From an uncultured bacterium (GTDB lineage Bacteria; Vulcanimicrobiota; CADAWZ01): a stretch of DNA of 40,729 bases. The DNA lies in NCBI GenBank assembly GCA_949288455.1, contig CASEKF010000032.1, positions 1 through 40,729 on the forward strand, given 5' to 3'. Positions 7,487 through 16,373 of this stretch are shown here, one piece after another. The position numbers and the translations under genes were made by a program. The first letter of the stretch is position 1. Each line of letters starts with the position of its first letter. Under the pieces are notes generated by a model, which saw nothing but the letters and a program-made list of their open reading frames with translations, had not been told where the DNA came from and searched no databases.

Positions 7487-9337
7487 ATGCCTATGAAATA
7501 TATACTTTGCGCCGCGGCGGCGTTTCTGGCAATGAGCCTGAAAGGATGGACTTTAGAGATGAACCAAAATAACTTTGTGCCGGAATGGTCCAAAAGAGCG
7601 GTTTGGTATCAGATATTTCCGGAAAGATTCAGGAACGGAGACGTATCAAACGATCCGACGATAGAACAAGTAAAAGGCGCATGGCCTCATGACGGCGTAT
7701 CTCCCTGGGAAGTACATCCTTGGGGAAGCGACTGGTACGAACTTGCGGACTATGAAAAAGCAAACGGAAAAGATATATGGTACAATCTTCAAAGAAGAAG
7801 ATACGGCGGAGATCTGCAAGGGATAATAGATAAATTGGACTATCTGAAAGAACTGGGCATAACCGCGATTTATCTTAATCCGGTTTTCGAATCTCCTTCG
7901 GCTCATAAATACGACGCTATAAGATATGAGCATATAGATCCCAATTTAGGTCCGGATCCCGAAGGAGACAGAAAACTTATGTCGTCAGAATCGCCTCACG
8001 ATCCTTCTTCTTGGCATTGGACAAGCGCGGACAAACTCGCTTTAGAGCTTATCAAAAAAGCGCATGACAAAGGCATAAAAGTAATTTTCGACGGAGTCTT
8101 TAATCATATCGGAATAAGAAATCCAATGTTTGAAGATTTAGTTGAAAATCAACAAAACTCAAAATACAAAGACTGGTTTGTCGTAAAATCATGGAACGAC
8201 GATAAAACAGGGACTAAATTTGATTACGAATGCTGGTACGGCTTTAGAGAACTTCCGGAATGGAGAGAAGACGACGGCGGAATAGTCGCCGGTCCTAAAA
8301 AATATATTTTCGACATAACGAAAAGGTGGATGGATCCTGACGGCGACGGCAACGTAGAAGACGGCATAGACGGCTGGAGGCTTGACGTAGCGTTCTGCGT
8401 AAAGCATGCCTTTTGGAAAGACTGGTCAAAATACGTAAAGTCAATCAATCCTCAAGCTTATATGACCGCGGAAATAATAGATACTCCCGAAGCGAATAAA
8501 CCTTATCTTGAAGGAGACGAATTTACCGCCGTAATGAATTATAACTTTGCGTTCTGCGTCTCCGAATTTTTTATGGGGATAAACGGAAAAAATATTTCTC
8601 CGTCGGAATTTGACGAAAAACTAAAACATTTAAGAAATTCATACGACGAAGAATATAACTATGCCATGCAGAATCTGCTTGACAGTCATGATACCGCCAG
8701 AACGGCTTCGAATATAGTAAACAGAACAAATCTGGATTATAGAAATTGGAATAAATATTGCCAAACTTCTAAGGCTGACTCTCCCGCTTTCGACACGAGA
8801 AAACCGGATAGTTATGAAAAAGCGATTCAAAAATTAGCCGTTTTATTTCAAATGACCTATTTAGGAGCTCCTATGATTTATTACGGAGACGAAGTAGGAA
8901 TGTGGGGAGGCAACGATCCTTGCTGCAGAAAACCTATGCTTTGGCAAGATATAAAATATAACGACGAAGTTTATCTTCCAAACGGATCAAAAAAAGAATC
9001 CCCGGATCAAGTCAAGCCGGATATGGATATGTTTGCCTTTTATAAAAAGCTTATAGCTCTGAGAAATTCCTCAGACGCTTTACAAATAGGCGATTATAAA
9101 ACGATTATTACTGACGACGAAAGGAATATTTTCGCTTTCGCCAGAACATATGAAAACGAAAAAGTCATAGTAGTCATCAATAACTCTCCTGCGGCAATCA
9201 TGACCGAAATACCGGCGGAAGGCAAGAAGGAGGCCTTCGAAGAAATTAAAGGGAAAACGCTTAAGGCGAAAAACGACGCGTTTACGCTTATGACTATGCC
9301 TAAAACAGGATATATTTTGACGTTTAAAAATAACTAA
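7487..9337 (+). CDS. Exported GH13 alpha-glycosidase (neopullulanase/cyclomaltodextrinase-like)
   Basis: A 616-residue GH13 (alpha-amylase clan) enzyme that should cleave alpha-glucans. The first ~23 residues (MPMKYILCAAAAFLAMSLKG) look like a signal peptide, so it probably acts in the periplasm or outside. Catalytic landmarks: region I FDGVFNHIG (201-209); nucleophile D300 in DGWRLDVAF; acid/base E329 in MTAEI; and stabiliser D402 in DSHDTAR. The WYQIFPERFRNGD start of the barrel and the calcium-site-like DPDGDGNVEDG (283-293) resemble neopullulanase-type members. Start choice: GAAAGG lies 12-17 nt before ATG 7487; the second ATG two codons later is equally possible. The second GH13 enzyme downstream lacks a signal peptide, suggesting outside/inside division of labour. 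Confidence 0.9.
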   Translation: MPMKYILCAAAAFLAMSLKGWTLEMNQNNFVPEWSKRAVWYQIFPERFRNGDVSNDPTIEQVKGAWPHDGVSPWEVHPWGSDWYELADYEKANGKDIWYNLQRRRYGGDLQGIIDKLDYLKELGITAIYLNPVFESPSAHKYDAIRYEHIDPNLGPDPEGDRKLMSSESPHDPSSWHWTSADKLALELIKKAHDKGIKVIFDGVFNHIGIRNPMFEDLVENQQNSKYKDWFVVKSWNDDKTGTKFDYECWYGFRELPEWREDDGGIVAGPKKYIFDITKRWMDPDGDGNVEDGIDGWRLDVAFCVKHAFWKDWSKYVKSINPQAYMTAEIIDTPEANKPYLEGDEFTAVMNYNFAFCVSEFFMGINGKNISPSEFDEKLKHLRNSYDEEYNYAMQNLLDSHDTARTASNIVNRTNLDYRNWNKYCQTSKADSPAFDTRKPDSYEKAIQKLAVLFQMTYLGAPMIYYGDEVGMWGGNDPCCRKPMLWQDIKYNDEVYLPNGSKKESPDQVKPDMDMFAFYKKLIALRNSSDALQIGDYKTIITDDERNIFAFARTYENEKVIVVINNSPAAIMTEIPAEGKKEAFEEIKGKTLKAKNDAFTLMTMPKTGYILTFKNN

Positions 9338-9653
9338 CGTTAAAATATCTTCCTTAGACGCCTGACAGATTAAGATGATTTTTCCGGTTTTTATTGACAG
9401 AAAATAAAATTATGCCTTTTTATCAGCCAAGCTCTTCTCTTTTTAAAGAAATAGGAATATAAAGGCGATCAAAATTAAAATCGCGCCGCAGAAAGGCCCG
9501 CGGAATAATTGCGCCGCCGGATTGAGAGGACGCCTCTATCGGCATAATGTGAACGCCAAAAGGCGTCAGCTGATACGGCGTAGAGGCGGAAACGCCAAAT
9601 CTCCGACTTCGGCTTTGATAAGCGTCAATACGGATAAAAAGGAAATAAAAAGT
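9338..9653. other. Gap without a confident gene
   Basis: The 316 bp between the GH13 gene and the Cys-repeat gene contain an open frame from 9522 in frame with the next gene. It has no ribosome site and encodes an Arg/Asn-rich stretch with no secretion features, so I treat it as leader. A small dyad of cgcctct/agaggcg is present (9531-9537 and 9582-9588). A TTGACA at about 9395 has no good -10 partner. Confidence 0.4.
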
Positions 9654-9974
9654 ATGAAAGCAATAATAATAAAACTAAGCGTCTTTATAGCGGCATGCTT
9701 CTTTTTAAGCGCTTCGCCATACGCCGAGAGCCTTCCAAGTCAATGTTCGGACCGCGATCCATACCTGAACGTAACCCTCCAAACGGCGGCCGGAAAAAAC
9801 CGGGCGTCCTTGTGCGGTCGCTGCTGTAATTTCGAAGGCGGAAAAGATCACTGCGTTAAATGCGGAAAATGGTTAGGAGCTTCAGAAAGAGCCGAGGCTC
9901 CGTTATGCGGTCGCTGCTATAATTTCGAGGGCGGAAAAGATCACTGTATTAAATGCGGAAAATGGAGTCCATAA
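9654..9974 (+). CDS. Small secreted protein with two CxxC-x9-CxxC repeats, unknown function
   Basis: 106 residues, not recognised. The ATG at 9654 follows AAAAAGGAAATAAAAAGT and begins a hydrophobic signal segment (MKAIIIKLSVFIAACFFLSA). IAAC at 12-15 could be a weak lipobox, but the h-region would be short. The mature part has two nearly identical units 31 residues apart: CGRCCNFEGGKDHCVKCGKW from C54 and CGRCYNFEGGKDHCIKCGKW from C85. Each has CxxC-x9-CxxC, as in zinc ribbons or rubredoxin-like metal sites. Its 3' end overlaps the following polyferredoxin gene by 22 nt, so the two are translated together. Inference: a periplasmic metal- or redox-active partner of that membrane protein. Confidence 0.75.
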   Translation: MKAIIIKLSVFIAACFFLSASPYAESLPSQCSDRDPYLNVTLQTAAGKNRASLCGRCCNFEGGKDHCVKCGKWLGASERAEAPLCGRCYNFEGGKDHCIKCGKWSP

Positions 9975-11104
9975 AATTACTTTTCTTGAAAATAAGATTC
10001 TGGACCGCAGGAATATTTGGACTTCTGCTTCATCTGAATATATTTAAAGTAAGATTTCCAAATATATGCGCTCCTACTTATAGTTGCCATGGATGTCCTT
10101 GGGCTTCTTTCGGCTGTCCCGCAGGGGCAGCCGCTTTCCAATTTTCCATAGGCAAATTTCCCGCGGCCATAATAGGAACAATGCTCTTAATAGGAGCTGC
10201 GGCGGGGAGAATCGTATGCGGCTTTTTATGTCCGGTAGGGCTATTTCAGGACGTAATACATAAAATCCCTTCGAAAAAACTCAAATTGCCTAAATGGATC
10301 GGATTTATAAAATACGGAGTTTTAGCTTTATTGGTAATTATTTTGCCCTTTTTAATGGGGCAAGATCAATCCGGATATCTTGAATTTACAAAAATTGAAA
10401 TTTTAAAAAACGAACGGGGCAAAAGATATCCTCAAGCTACGGTCATAAATAACGGAAATAAACCTGTAGTCAATCCTGAAATAGAATTTTTCGTAAAAAA
10501 TAAAGACGGAAAGACAATTTCCAAAAAGTCTAAAGTATTTAATATAACCATAAATCCCGGAGAAAAAGCCGTATTGGCTGGAGATCCTCCTAAGTTGACG
10601 TGGGCAAAATCCATAAACGCGGTTTCTTCCCCTCAGGCGGCGCCAACTCAAGACATCCCGATTCCCTATTTGTATTATTGCAGAATATGTCCCGTCGGAA
10701 CTTTGACCGCGGCTATTCCGACAGCTATTGAAAAAAATTCTTTTGTAAATCTTATAAAAGAATCCTTTCCAAGAATAGCCGTTTTGCTTTTTTTTCTAAT
10801 AGGCGCGGTTTTCATATCCAGACTTTTCTGCCGCGCGTTCTGCCCTATAGGAGCCTTTTACGCGCTAACAAATCAATTCGCTCTGTTTCGTCCGTCTATA
10901 GACAAAACTTTATGCGTACAATGCGGAAAATGTTCTAAAATATGTCCGGTCGGGCTAAACGTACCGGAGGATATAGGTTCTCCCGAATGTTTGGCTTGCG
11001 GCGATTGTATGAAAATCTGTCCAAAAAAAGCTTTAAAACGCGAATTCGCGTTTTTGAACGACTCTGCCGACAAAACTAACGGTAAACAAAATAAAAAGGA
11101 ATAA
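9953..11104 (+). CDS. Membrane polyferredoxin (NapH/NosR/PceC-like 4Fe-4S protein)
   Basis: 383 residues. It has an N-terminal cysteine cluster CHGCPWASFGCPAG, two CxxxCP motifs (CGFLCPVG and CRAFCPIG) placed next to membrane helices, and a C-terminal pair of [4Fe-4S] motifs (CVQCGKCSKICP and CLACGDCMKICP). This is the architecture of membrane polyferredoxins that carry electrons between the quinone or ferredoxin pool and periplasmic redox partners. About five hydrophobic helices flank a ~100-residue hydrophilic region (about residues 135-235), probably periplasmic. The start overlaps the upstream Cys-repeat gene; ATG 9962 (MESIKLLF) is an alternative start. The electron donor and acceptor are unknown. 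Confidence 0.87.
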   Translation: MRKMESIKLLFLKIRFWTAGIFGLLLHLNIFKVRFPNICAPTYSCHGCPWASFGCPAGAAAFQFSIGKFPAAIIGTMLLIGAAAGRIVCGFLCPVGLFQDVIHKIPSKKLKLPKWIGFIKYGVLALLVIILPFLMGQDQSGYLEFTKIEILKNERGKRYPQATVINNGNKPVVNPEIEFFVKNKDGKTISKKSKVFNITINPGEKAVLAGDPPKLTWAKSINAVSSPQAAPTQDIPIPYLYYCRICPVGTLTAAIPTAIEKNSFVNLIKESFPRIAVLLFFLIGAVFISRLFCRAFCPIGAFYALTNQFALFRPSIDKTLCVQCGKCSKICPVGLNVPEDIGSPECLACGDCMKICPKKALKREFAFLNDSADKTNGKQNKKE

Positions 11105-11114
11105 ACACACTAAG

Positions 11115-12914
11115 ATGCGAAGCTCTGAAACTTTGAAAGAAATAACGATTCAAATACCTGAAAAAGTATATCCTTCTCCGGAAGACTGGCGAGACGAAAT
11201 AATTTATTCGCTCATAATAGACAGATTTTCGGACGGTCGGGAAGATAAACGTCCTTTATATGATCCTAAGATTCATTATGAAAACGCGCTAAAAAAAGAC
11301 GGAGGCAAAGAATGGGCCGCCGAAGGGCTAAGATGGCAGGGAGGCAATTTTAACGGCATAGCTTCAAAATTGGACTATCTCAAAAATCTTGGAATTACCG
11401 CTTTATGGCTTTCGCCTGTCTTCAGACAAAGAGCGGCCGATCCTGAAGCCGAAAAATTTGGGCAAGTAAATTATCATGGATACGCCATACAAAATTTTTT
11501 AGACGTGGATCCTCACTTCGGCACAAAAGAGGATTTAAAAGAGCTCGTACAAAAAGCGCATGAACGCGGTATCAGAATAATTTTAGACATCGTCCACAAC
11601 CATACCGGAAATAATTGGTGTTATAAAGGATATGAAGATCCTGAAAATTTAAACGTCTTTCCCGATTTCAGAATTCAAGAGAGAGAATTCGGCAAATGGA
11701 GAACCGAAAAAGACGACGGCATAATACGCGGCGAAAACGACGGAGTTTGGCCCAAAGAATTTCAAAACCCCGATTGGTACTGGAGAAAAGGCGCGATCAA
11801 GAACTGGGATTCTTATCCCGATTTTATAGAAGGCGATTTTTTCGAATCGAAATCTCTTAAACATGCGGAGCCTAAAGTTCTCGACGCGCTAATAAAAATA
11901 TACAGATATTGGATTCAGTATACGGATTGCGACGGCTTCAGAATCGACGCGGCTAAGCATGTCGGCGTTAAGGCTTCCACGAAATTTTGCAACGCCATAA
12001 GGGAATATGCGGAACTGATAGGAAAAAAGAATTTTCTTTTGATGGGCGAAGTGGCCGGAAGCGAAGATCTCGCCAAACAATTTCTGGCAGACGCCACTCA
12101 AGCTGGATTATCGGCTATATTAGACATAAACGGTCCGCCGAGAGCCCTTGAAAAAGTGATAAAAGGATTCGAACATCCCTTCAGCTTATTCACGTATTAC
12201 ACGGCAAAATCCAATCTTCCTTTAGCCAGCCACAGAGAAATAGGCAAATATCATATATCCATTCTGGACGACCACGATCAAGTATGGCGCTATCCCGAAG
12301 AAGGGAAAGCTCGGTTCAGCGCGGACAATCCTTTCGATCAGCAGATAGTTCTGGCTACAGGCTTTCAAATGTGCAGTCTTGGCATACCGGCGATATATTA
12401 CGGAACCGAACAGAATTTTGACGGCAAAGGAAACAAGCCTCATTTCGACAGATGGATCAGAGAATGCATGTTCGGGGGCAAATTCGGAGCTATGAGAACC
12501 GAAGGAGTCCACTTCTTCAATGAGAACAACCCGACCTATCAACAGATTTCACGGCTATGCGGCGTCAGGAAATCAGAGCCCGCTTTAAAATACGGAAGGC
12601 AATATTTTAGACAAATTTCATTTGACGGCTATAATTTTCAATGGCCCGATAGAAAACAAATGATAGTTTGGTCTCGAATTCTAGCCGGAGAAGAAATATT
12701 ATCTGCCATAAATACAAACGCGGAATCTAAAATATCAGCTTACGTGATAACGGAAAACGAATTGCATCAACAAGGATCAAAGTGGCTCGTACTATTTTCA
12801 AACTGTCTTAAAGAAGACGCGCAAGACATATATGAAACGTATGAAATAAATAATTACAAAGCCTTAAAAATAACTTTATCTCCTTGTTCCATGATAATTC
12901 TAAAAAGAATTTAA
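11115..12914 (+). CDS. Cytoplasmic GH13 alpha-amylase-family glycosidase
   Basis: A 599-residue GH13 enzyme without a signal peptide, so probably cytoplasmic. The barrel starts with DEIIYSLIIDRFSDG. Region I is LDIVHNHTG (157-165). Catalytic residues are D278 in DGFRIDAAKH, E312 in LMGEVAGS, and D388 in ILDDHDQVWR. A C-terminal beta domain follows from about residue 500. It starts 10 nt after the polyferredoxin stop and is therefore likely co-transcribed with it. Together with the exported GH13 enzyme it suggests uptake and internal breakdown of maltodextrins, or turnover of stored glycogen. The exact specificity cannot be read from sequence. Confidence 0.9.
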   Translation: MRSSETLKEITIQIPEKVYPSPEDWRDEIIYSLIIDRFSDGREDKRPLYDPKIHYENALKKDGGKEWAAEGLRWQGGNFNGIASKLDYLKNLGITALWLSPVFRQRAADPEAEKFGQVNYHGYAIQNFLDVDPHFGTKEDLKELVQKAHERGIRIILDIVHNHTGNNWCYKGYEDPENLNVFPDFRIQEREFGKWRTEKDDGIIRGENDGVWPKEFQNPDWYWRKGAIKNWDSYPDFIEGDFFESKSLKHAEPKVLDALIKIYRYWIQYTDCDGFRIDAAKHVGVKASTKFCNAIREYAELIGKKNFLLMGEVAGSEDLAKQFLADATQAGLSAILDINGPPRALEKVIKGFEHPFSLFTYYTAKSNLPLASHREIGKYHISILDDHDQVWRYPEEGKARFSADNPFDQQIVLATGFQMCSLGIPAIYYGTEQNFDGKGNKPHFDRWIRECMFGGKFGAMRTEGVHFFNENNPTYQQISRLCGVRKSEPALKYGRQYFRQISFDGYNFQWPDRKQMIVWSRILAGEEILSAINTNAESKISAYVITENELHQQGSKWLVLFSNCLKEDAQDIYETYEINNYKALKITLSPCSMIILKRI

Positions 12915-12969
12915 CCGTTATTATTACGCCGCTTATTTTTGTAACCAATTTCTTTAGGGGGACGCGGAA

Positions 12970-13938
12970 TTGCTTCGAAAATTGCTTAAGGTTCTCGGCT
13001 TTTTAGCCGTTGGAGCCGCAACCATAACTACTCTTTCATTTTCCTGTCTATTTGGGGTTATAATATATGAAACTTTCTTTAAAATTCCGGAAGAAATAAC
13101 CGTTCCGAATATCACGGGGAAAAAACTTCAGTCTTCTCTTTCGTTTATAAAAAACCTGAAGCTTTCCGCTAAAGTAAAAAAACTATATAACGATAAAATA
13201 CCTCCCGGCCAAATCATCTCTCAATCTCCCAAAGCCGGAGAAACCGTAAGAAGCGGCAGAGAAATATCTATAATTTCAAGTATTGGACCTGAAATGACGG
13301 CAGTTCCCGATATTGAAACCCTCACTCAAAGAGACGGAGAACTTATGCTTAGAGAAAGGCAGCTCGTAGTAGGAAAAATTACGTACGTAGAAAATTCTGA
13401 AGAAATGGAATCTATAATTAGTCAGAGTCCCAAAGCGGGAGAAAGAGTCAAAAAAGGTTCTCCCGTATCGTTCACGGTCAACGTCGGAAAAATAGTTAAA
13501 TATGAAGTGCCTATTTTTGAAAATAAAAGCCTTGATTATACTTATTCGGTTCTACGCGATTCTCCGTTTAAGCTGGGCAGAGTCAGGTGGATATACCACG
13601 ACTATATTCAAAAAGGTCAGGTCATACGTCAAAATCCTATGCCCGGAACTTTTGCCAACAAAAATTATCCGATAAATCTCGACGTAAGCGCCGGCAAAAT
13701 GTACGGAGATTTAATAATCAGTCAGGAAACCATTCGATTTACCGTTCCCAGCGAGTTAAGTTCCGATTCCACTCATAAAAATATCAAGATAGCTTTAAGA
13801 GATCAGCGGGGGTTTAACTATATATACGACTCCGATCATTCTTCGGGAGATCGCATAGAGCTTATGGTGACGGCAAACGGAGGCGCGGAGGCATATATAT
13901 ATATGGACGGCACAATAAAACAAAAAATAAAGATATAA
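12970..13938 (+). CDS. PASTA-domain membrane-anchored protein
   Basis: 322 residues from a TTG start with an AGGGGGAC site 9 nt upstream. A single hydrophobic helix (about 9-34) is followed by three PASTA units (about 40-107, 108-178, 180-245). Each contains the signatures VPxxxG/xxL and SQSPKAGExVxxG, or the variant RQNPMPGTF. A ~75-residue C-terminal domain that I do not recognise ends the protein. PASTA domains bind peptidoglycan or muropeptides and usually sit on PknB-type kinases or penicillin-binding proteins; here there is no catalytic domain. rpe follows after 35 nt. In many bacteria a PASTA kinase gene lies next to rpe, so this is a reduced version of that neighbourhood. Confidence 0.88.
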   Translation: MLRKLLKVLGFLAVGAATITTLSFSCLFGVIIYETFFKIPEEITVPNITGKKLQSSLSFIKNLKLSAKVKKLYNDKIPPGQIISQSPKAGETVRSGREISIISSIGPEMTAVPDIETLTQRDGELMLRERQLVVGKITYVENSEEMESIISQSPKAGERVKKGSPVSFTVNVGKIVKYEVPIFENKSLDYTYSVLRDSPFKLGRVRWIYHDYIQKGQVIRQNPMPGTFANKNYPINLDVSAGKMYGDLIISQETIRFTVPSELSSDSTHKNIKIALRDQRGFNYIYDSDHSSGDRIELMVTANGGAEAYIYMDGTIKQKIKI

Positions 13939-13973
13939 CGACAAAATAAAATAGAACAACGGAGCAACGACGA

Positions 13974-14627
13974 ATGGCTATAAAAATATCTCCTTCAATA
14001 CTTGGGGCCGACTTCTCAAAACTTGCGGAAGAAATCAAGCGTACCGAGCAGGCCGGAGCCGATTCCATACATTTCGATATTATGGATAATCATTTCGTGC
14101 CAAATTTGACTTTCGGCCCAATGCTTTTAAAATCGCTTCGACCATACTCCGGCCTTCCTTTCAGCGTTCATTTAATGGTGGAAAATACGGACGAATATTT
14201 AGAGGAATGCGCGAAAAACGGAGCGTCGTCGATAACCGTACATTCCGAAAGCTGCGTTCACCTTCACAGAACTCTTTCGGAAATAAAAAGACTCGGTTTA
14301 AAAGCCGGCGTAGCGGTAAATCCGGCGTCGTCTTTGGCGTTTATCCCCTATGTAGCCGATCTTATAGACGAAATATTGATAATGACGGTTAATCCGGGAT
14401 TTTCAGGCCAAAAAATAATAGCGAGAGCCATAAATAAAATAGGAGAAGCGTCTAAAATAATACGAAAAGAAAATCCCGCTGTCGAAATCAACGTCGACGG
14501 CGGCATAAACGCTTCAAACGCGCGTCAAATAATCGATCAGGGAGCCGATTCCATAGTTATGGCGTCAGCTTTCTACGGTTCAAACAATCCTAAAGAATTG
14601 GTAGAGTATATTAAATCTTTGCGTTAA
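13974..14627 (+). CDS. rpe: Ribulose-phosphate 3-epimerase
   Basis: A 217-residue TIM-barrel enzyme that interconverts D-ribulose 5-phosphate and D-xylulose 5-phosphate in the pentose phosphate pathway. The metal ligands are visible: H33 and D35 in SIHFDIMDNHFVPN, H66 in SVHLMVE, and the later Asp in INVDGGIN. The phosphate-binding region VNPGFSGQ and the C-terminal GADSIVMASAFYGS are intact. Family length is normal. A GGAGCAACG ribosome site precedes the ATG. It ends the plus-strand run that begins with the second GH13 gene. Confidence 0.97.
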   Translation: MAIKISPSILGADFSKLAEEIKRTEQAGADSIHFDIMDNHFVPNLTFGPMLLKSLRPYSGLPFSVHLMVENTDEYLEECAKNGASSITVHSESCVHLHRTLSEIKRLGLKAGVAVNPASSLAFIPYVADLIDEILIMTVNPGFSGQKIIARAINKIGEASKIIRKENPAVEINVDGGINASNARQIIDQGADSIVMASAFYGSNNPKELVEYIKSLR

Positions 14628-14665
14628 AAACGAAAACCAAATTCAAGGCAAATGTTGAAATATTG

Positions 14666-14694
14666 TTTACATAATTTTAATAGATTTTTATACC
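14666..14694 (+). promoter_or_regulatory. Candidate promoter upstream of the clostripain-like gene
   Basis: TTTACA (14666-14671) and TATACC (14689-14694) are 17 bp apart in the 291-bp gap after rpe, about 225 bp before the next start codon. The match to the -35 box is 5 of 6 and to the -10 box 4 of 6. The remaining gap shows no gene. Confidence 0.35.
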
Positions 14695-14918
14695 AAATAA
14701 TGATATTATAAAAACGGAGAAGTATTAAATAATAAAAAAGCTTAGCTTTATACCGTGTTAAAAACGCAAGCTATCGCTATATAAGCCCAAAGGCAAACTT
14801 CAAGATATAACGTACAGCGAAACGTTTCAAAGCGGCGCTAAGAGATCCCTAACGACAGCGTTCCGCCGATAAATTAATACGAATAAAAATAAGCTCCAGA
14901 CCAAAGGAGGATTACTAT

Positions 14919-16280
14919 ATGGACAGCATTAAAAGCTTTCAACCATATATGCCTGCTTCCGAACTTGATAGAACGCCTTCGGCGGCTGTATCCAAAGAAC
15001 CTAAAAGTTCTCCTGAAGCTAAAGATCAAGTCTCGTTAAGCGGAGGAACCGAACAGAAACTTCCGGATCCCATAAAGCCTCATAAAAAATGGCTTTTTAT
15101 GAATTATATAGCGGCAGACTGTAATCTAACCGATTTTCAGTTGAAGAATATAGATCAGCAGGAACAAGTAGGTTCGGACGCAAACACTCATATAGTCGCT
15201 TACGTAGACGTCGGAGACCAAAAAAATATAATGGGAGACTGGAAAGACTGCAGAACGTATTACGTAACTAAAGACGATACTAAAGACCAATTAAACTCTG
15301 AAGTCATCCAGGAATTCGGCAAAACAAACATGGCGGATCCCGCTACTTTAACCAAATTCATAGTAGACGCGATGGGCAAATTTCCATCCGATTACGTTTG
15401 TCTCGTATTGAACGATCATGGCGGCGGCTTTACCGGAGCTATGTCAGACGACGGCGCAAAGGCCGGAGCTATGAGTATGCCCGATATGAAAAAAGCGCTC
15501 AGCGACGCTGAAAAGATTACCGGCAAAAAAATAGACGTTCTCGGATTTGACGCGTGTTTAATGGCCGAGACAGAAGTAGCTTACGAACTTAAAGATCATG
15601 CAAATATCCTTATGGCTTCCGAAGAAACCGAAAACGGTCCCGGCTGGGCATATCATACCCTTCTTAGCGGCTCAAATATGGCTAAAGCCATAGAAACGGT
15701 TCAGCAGTCGTCCCTATATAAAATAGACGTCGGCCCGGAAGAATTTGCTAAGATAGTAGTAGACGTAAATAAAGAAAACAATGCCGATATACCTACGTTC
15801 TCAGTCACAGATCTTACGCAAATGGACGCTTTTAAAGATTCTCTTAACGATCTTGCCTCCTCCATACAAAAATCAGAGGAGAAAGAGACTATAAAACAAG
15901 CTATTCAAAATGCGGAATATTACGGTCAGGGATGGGCTCCATACGGAGATATAAGAGACGTCGGACATATGGTTGACAATATAATATCGACGGCAAAGGA
16001 TAAAGAACTTGTCTCTTCGGCTAAAAAAGTCAAAGCTCAATTAGCTAAAACAGTCATGTATAATCAGGTTAATGAAAAAGAGCATCCGCAATCTCAAGGA
16101 CTCAGTATTTACGCTCCGACCAATAAACCTAATGATTTAGGTTATAATTACGAGCAACTTCAATTTGCAAAAGATACGCAATGGGACGAAATGCTGAAAG
16201 AATTAGGAATAGGCTCCGCTCAATCTGAAGAGACTCCTAAAGTTCCCGACGTATGGCCTGACGGCAGCAAAAGAATATAA
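14919..16280 (+). CDS. Clostripain-family (C11) cysteine peptidase
   Basis: 453 residues with a strong AAAGGAGGA site before the ATG. The catalytic dyad of family C11 is clear: H167 in NDHGGGFTGA and C213 in LGFDACLMAETEVAYEL. These enzymes usually cleave after Arg or Lys and self-activate with calcium. Residues 1-50 are disordered-looking and include DQVSLS (36-41), close to DQVALS in the metallopeptidase at 2857. No Sec signal peptide is visible, although family members are often exported. The gene stands alone and ends before a strong bidirectional terminator. The family is certain; location and substrate are not. Confidence 0.92.
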   Translation: MDSIKSFQPYMPASELDRTPSAAVSKEPKSSPEAKDQVSLSGGTEQKLPDPIKPHKKWLFMNYIAADCNLTDFQLKNIDQQEQVGSDANTHIVAYVDVGDQKNIMGDWKDCRTYYVTKDDTKDQLNSEVIQEFGKTNMADPATLTKFIVDAMGKFPSDYVCLVLNDHGGGFTGAMSDDGAKAGAMSMPDMKKALSDAEKITGKKIDVLGFDACLMAETEVAYELKDHANILMASEETENGPGWAYHTLLSGSNMAKAIETVQQSSLYKIDVGPEEFAKIVVDVNKENNADIPTFSVTDLTQMDAFKDSLNDLASSIQKSEEKETIKQAIQNAEYYGQGWAPYGDIRDVGHMVDNIISTAKDKELVSSAKKVKAQLAKTVMYNQVNEKEHPQSQGLSIYAPTNKPNDLGYNYEQLQFAKDTQWDEMLKELGIGSAQSEETPKVPDVWPDGSKRI

Positions 16281-16297
16281 TTTACATCAGTAGAAAG

Positions 16298-16355
16298 AAA
16301 CATAAAAACAAATAACGCTTGAAATAAATTTCAAGCGTTATTTGTTTTTATGTTT
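16298..16355. terminator. Bidirectional intrinsic terminator
   Basis: Positions 16298-16325 and 16328-16355 form a perfect 28-bp inverted repeat with only two bases between the arms. The core stem ataacgcttgaaat is flanked by A-rich and T-rich runs, so either strand ends in a U-rich tail. It lies between the convergent clostripain-like gene and topB and probably terminates both. Confidence 0.9.
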
Positions 16356-16373
16356 GCAATATATCGAACATCT

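Noticed and set aside
9522-9653. 44-codon N-terminal extension of the Cys-repeat protein
   Set aside because: It has no ribosome site and would bury the signal peptide, while the ATG at 9654 has a good ribosome site.
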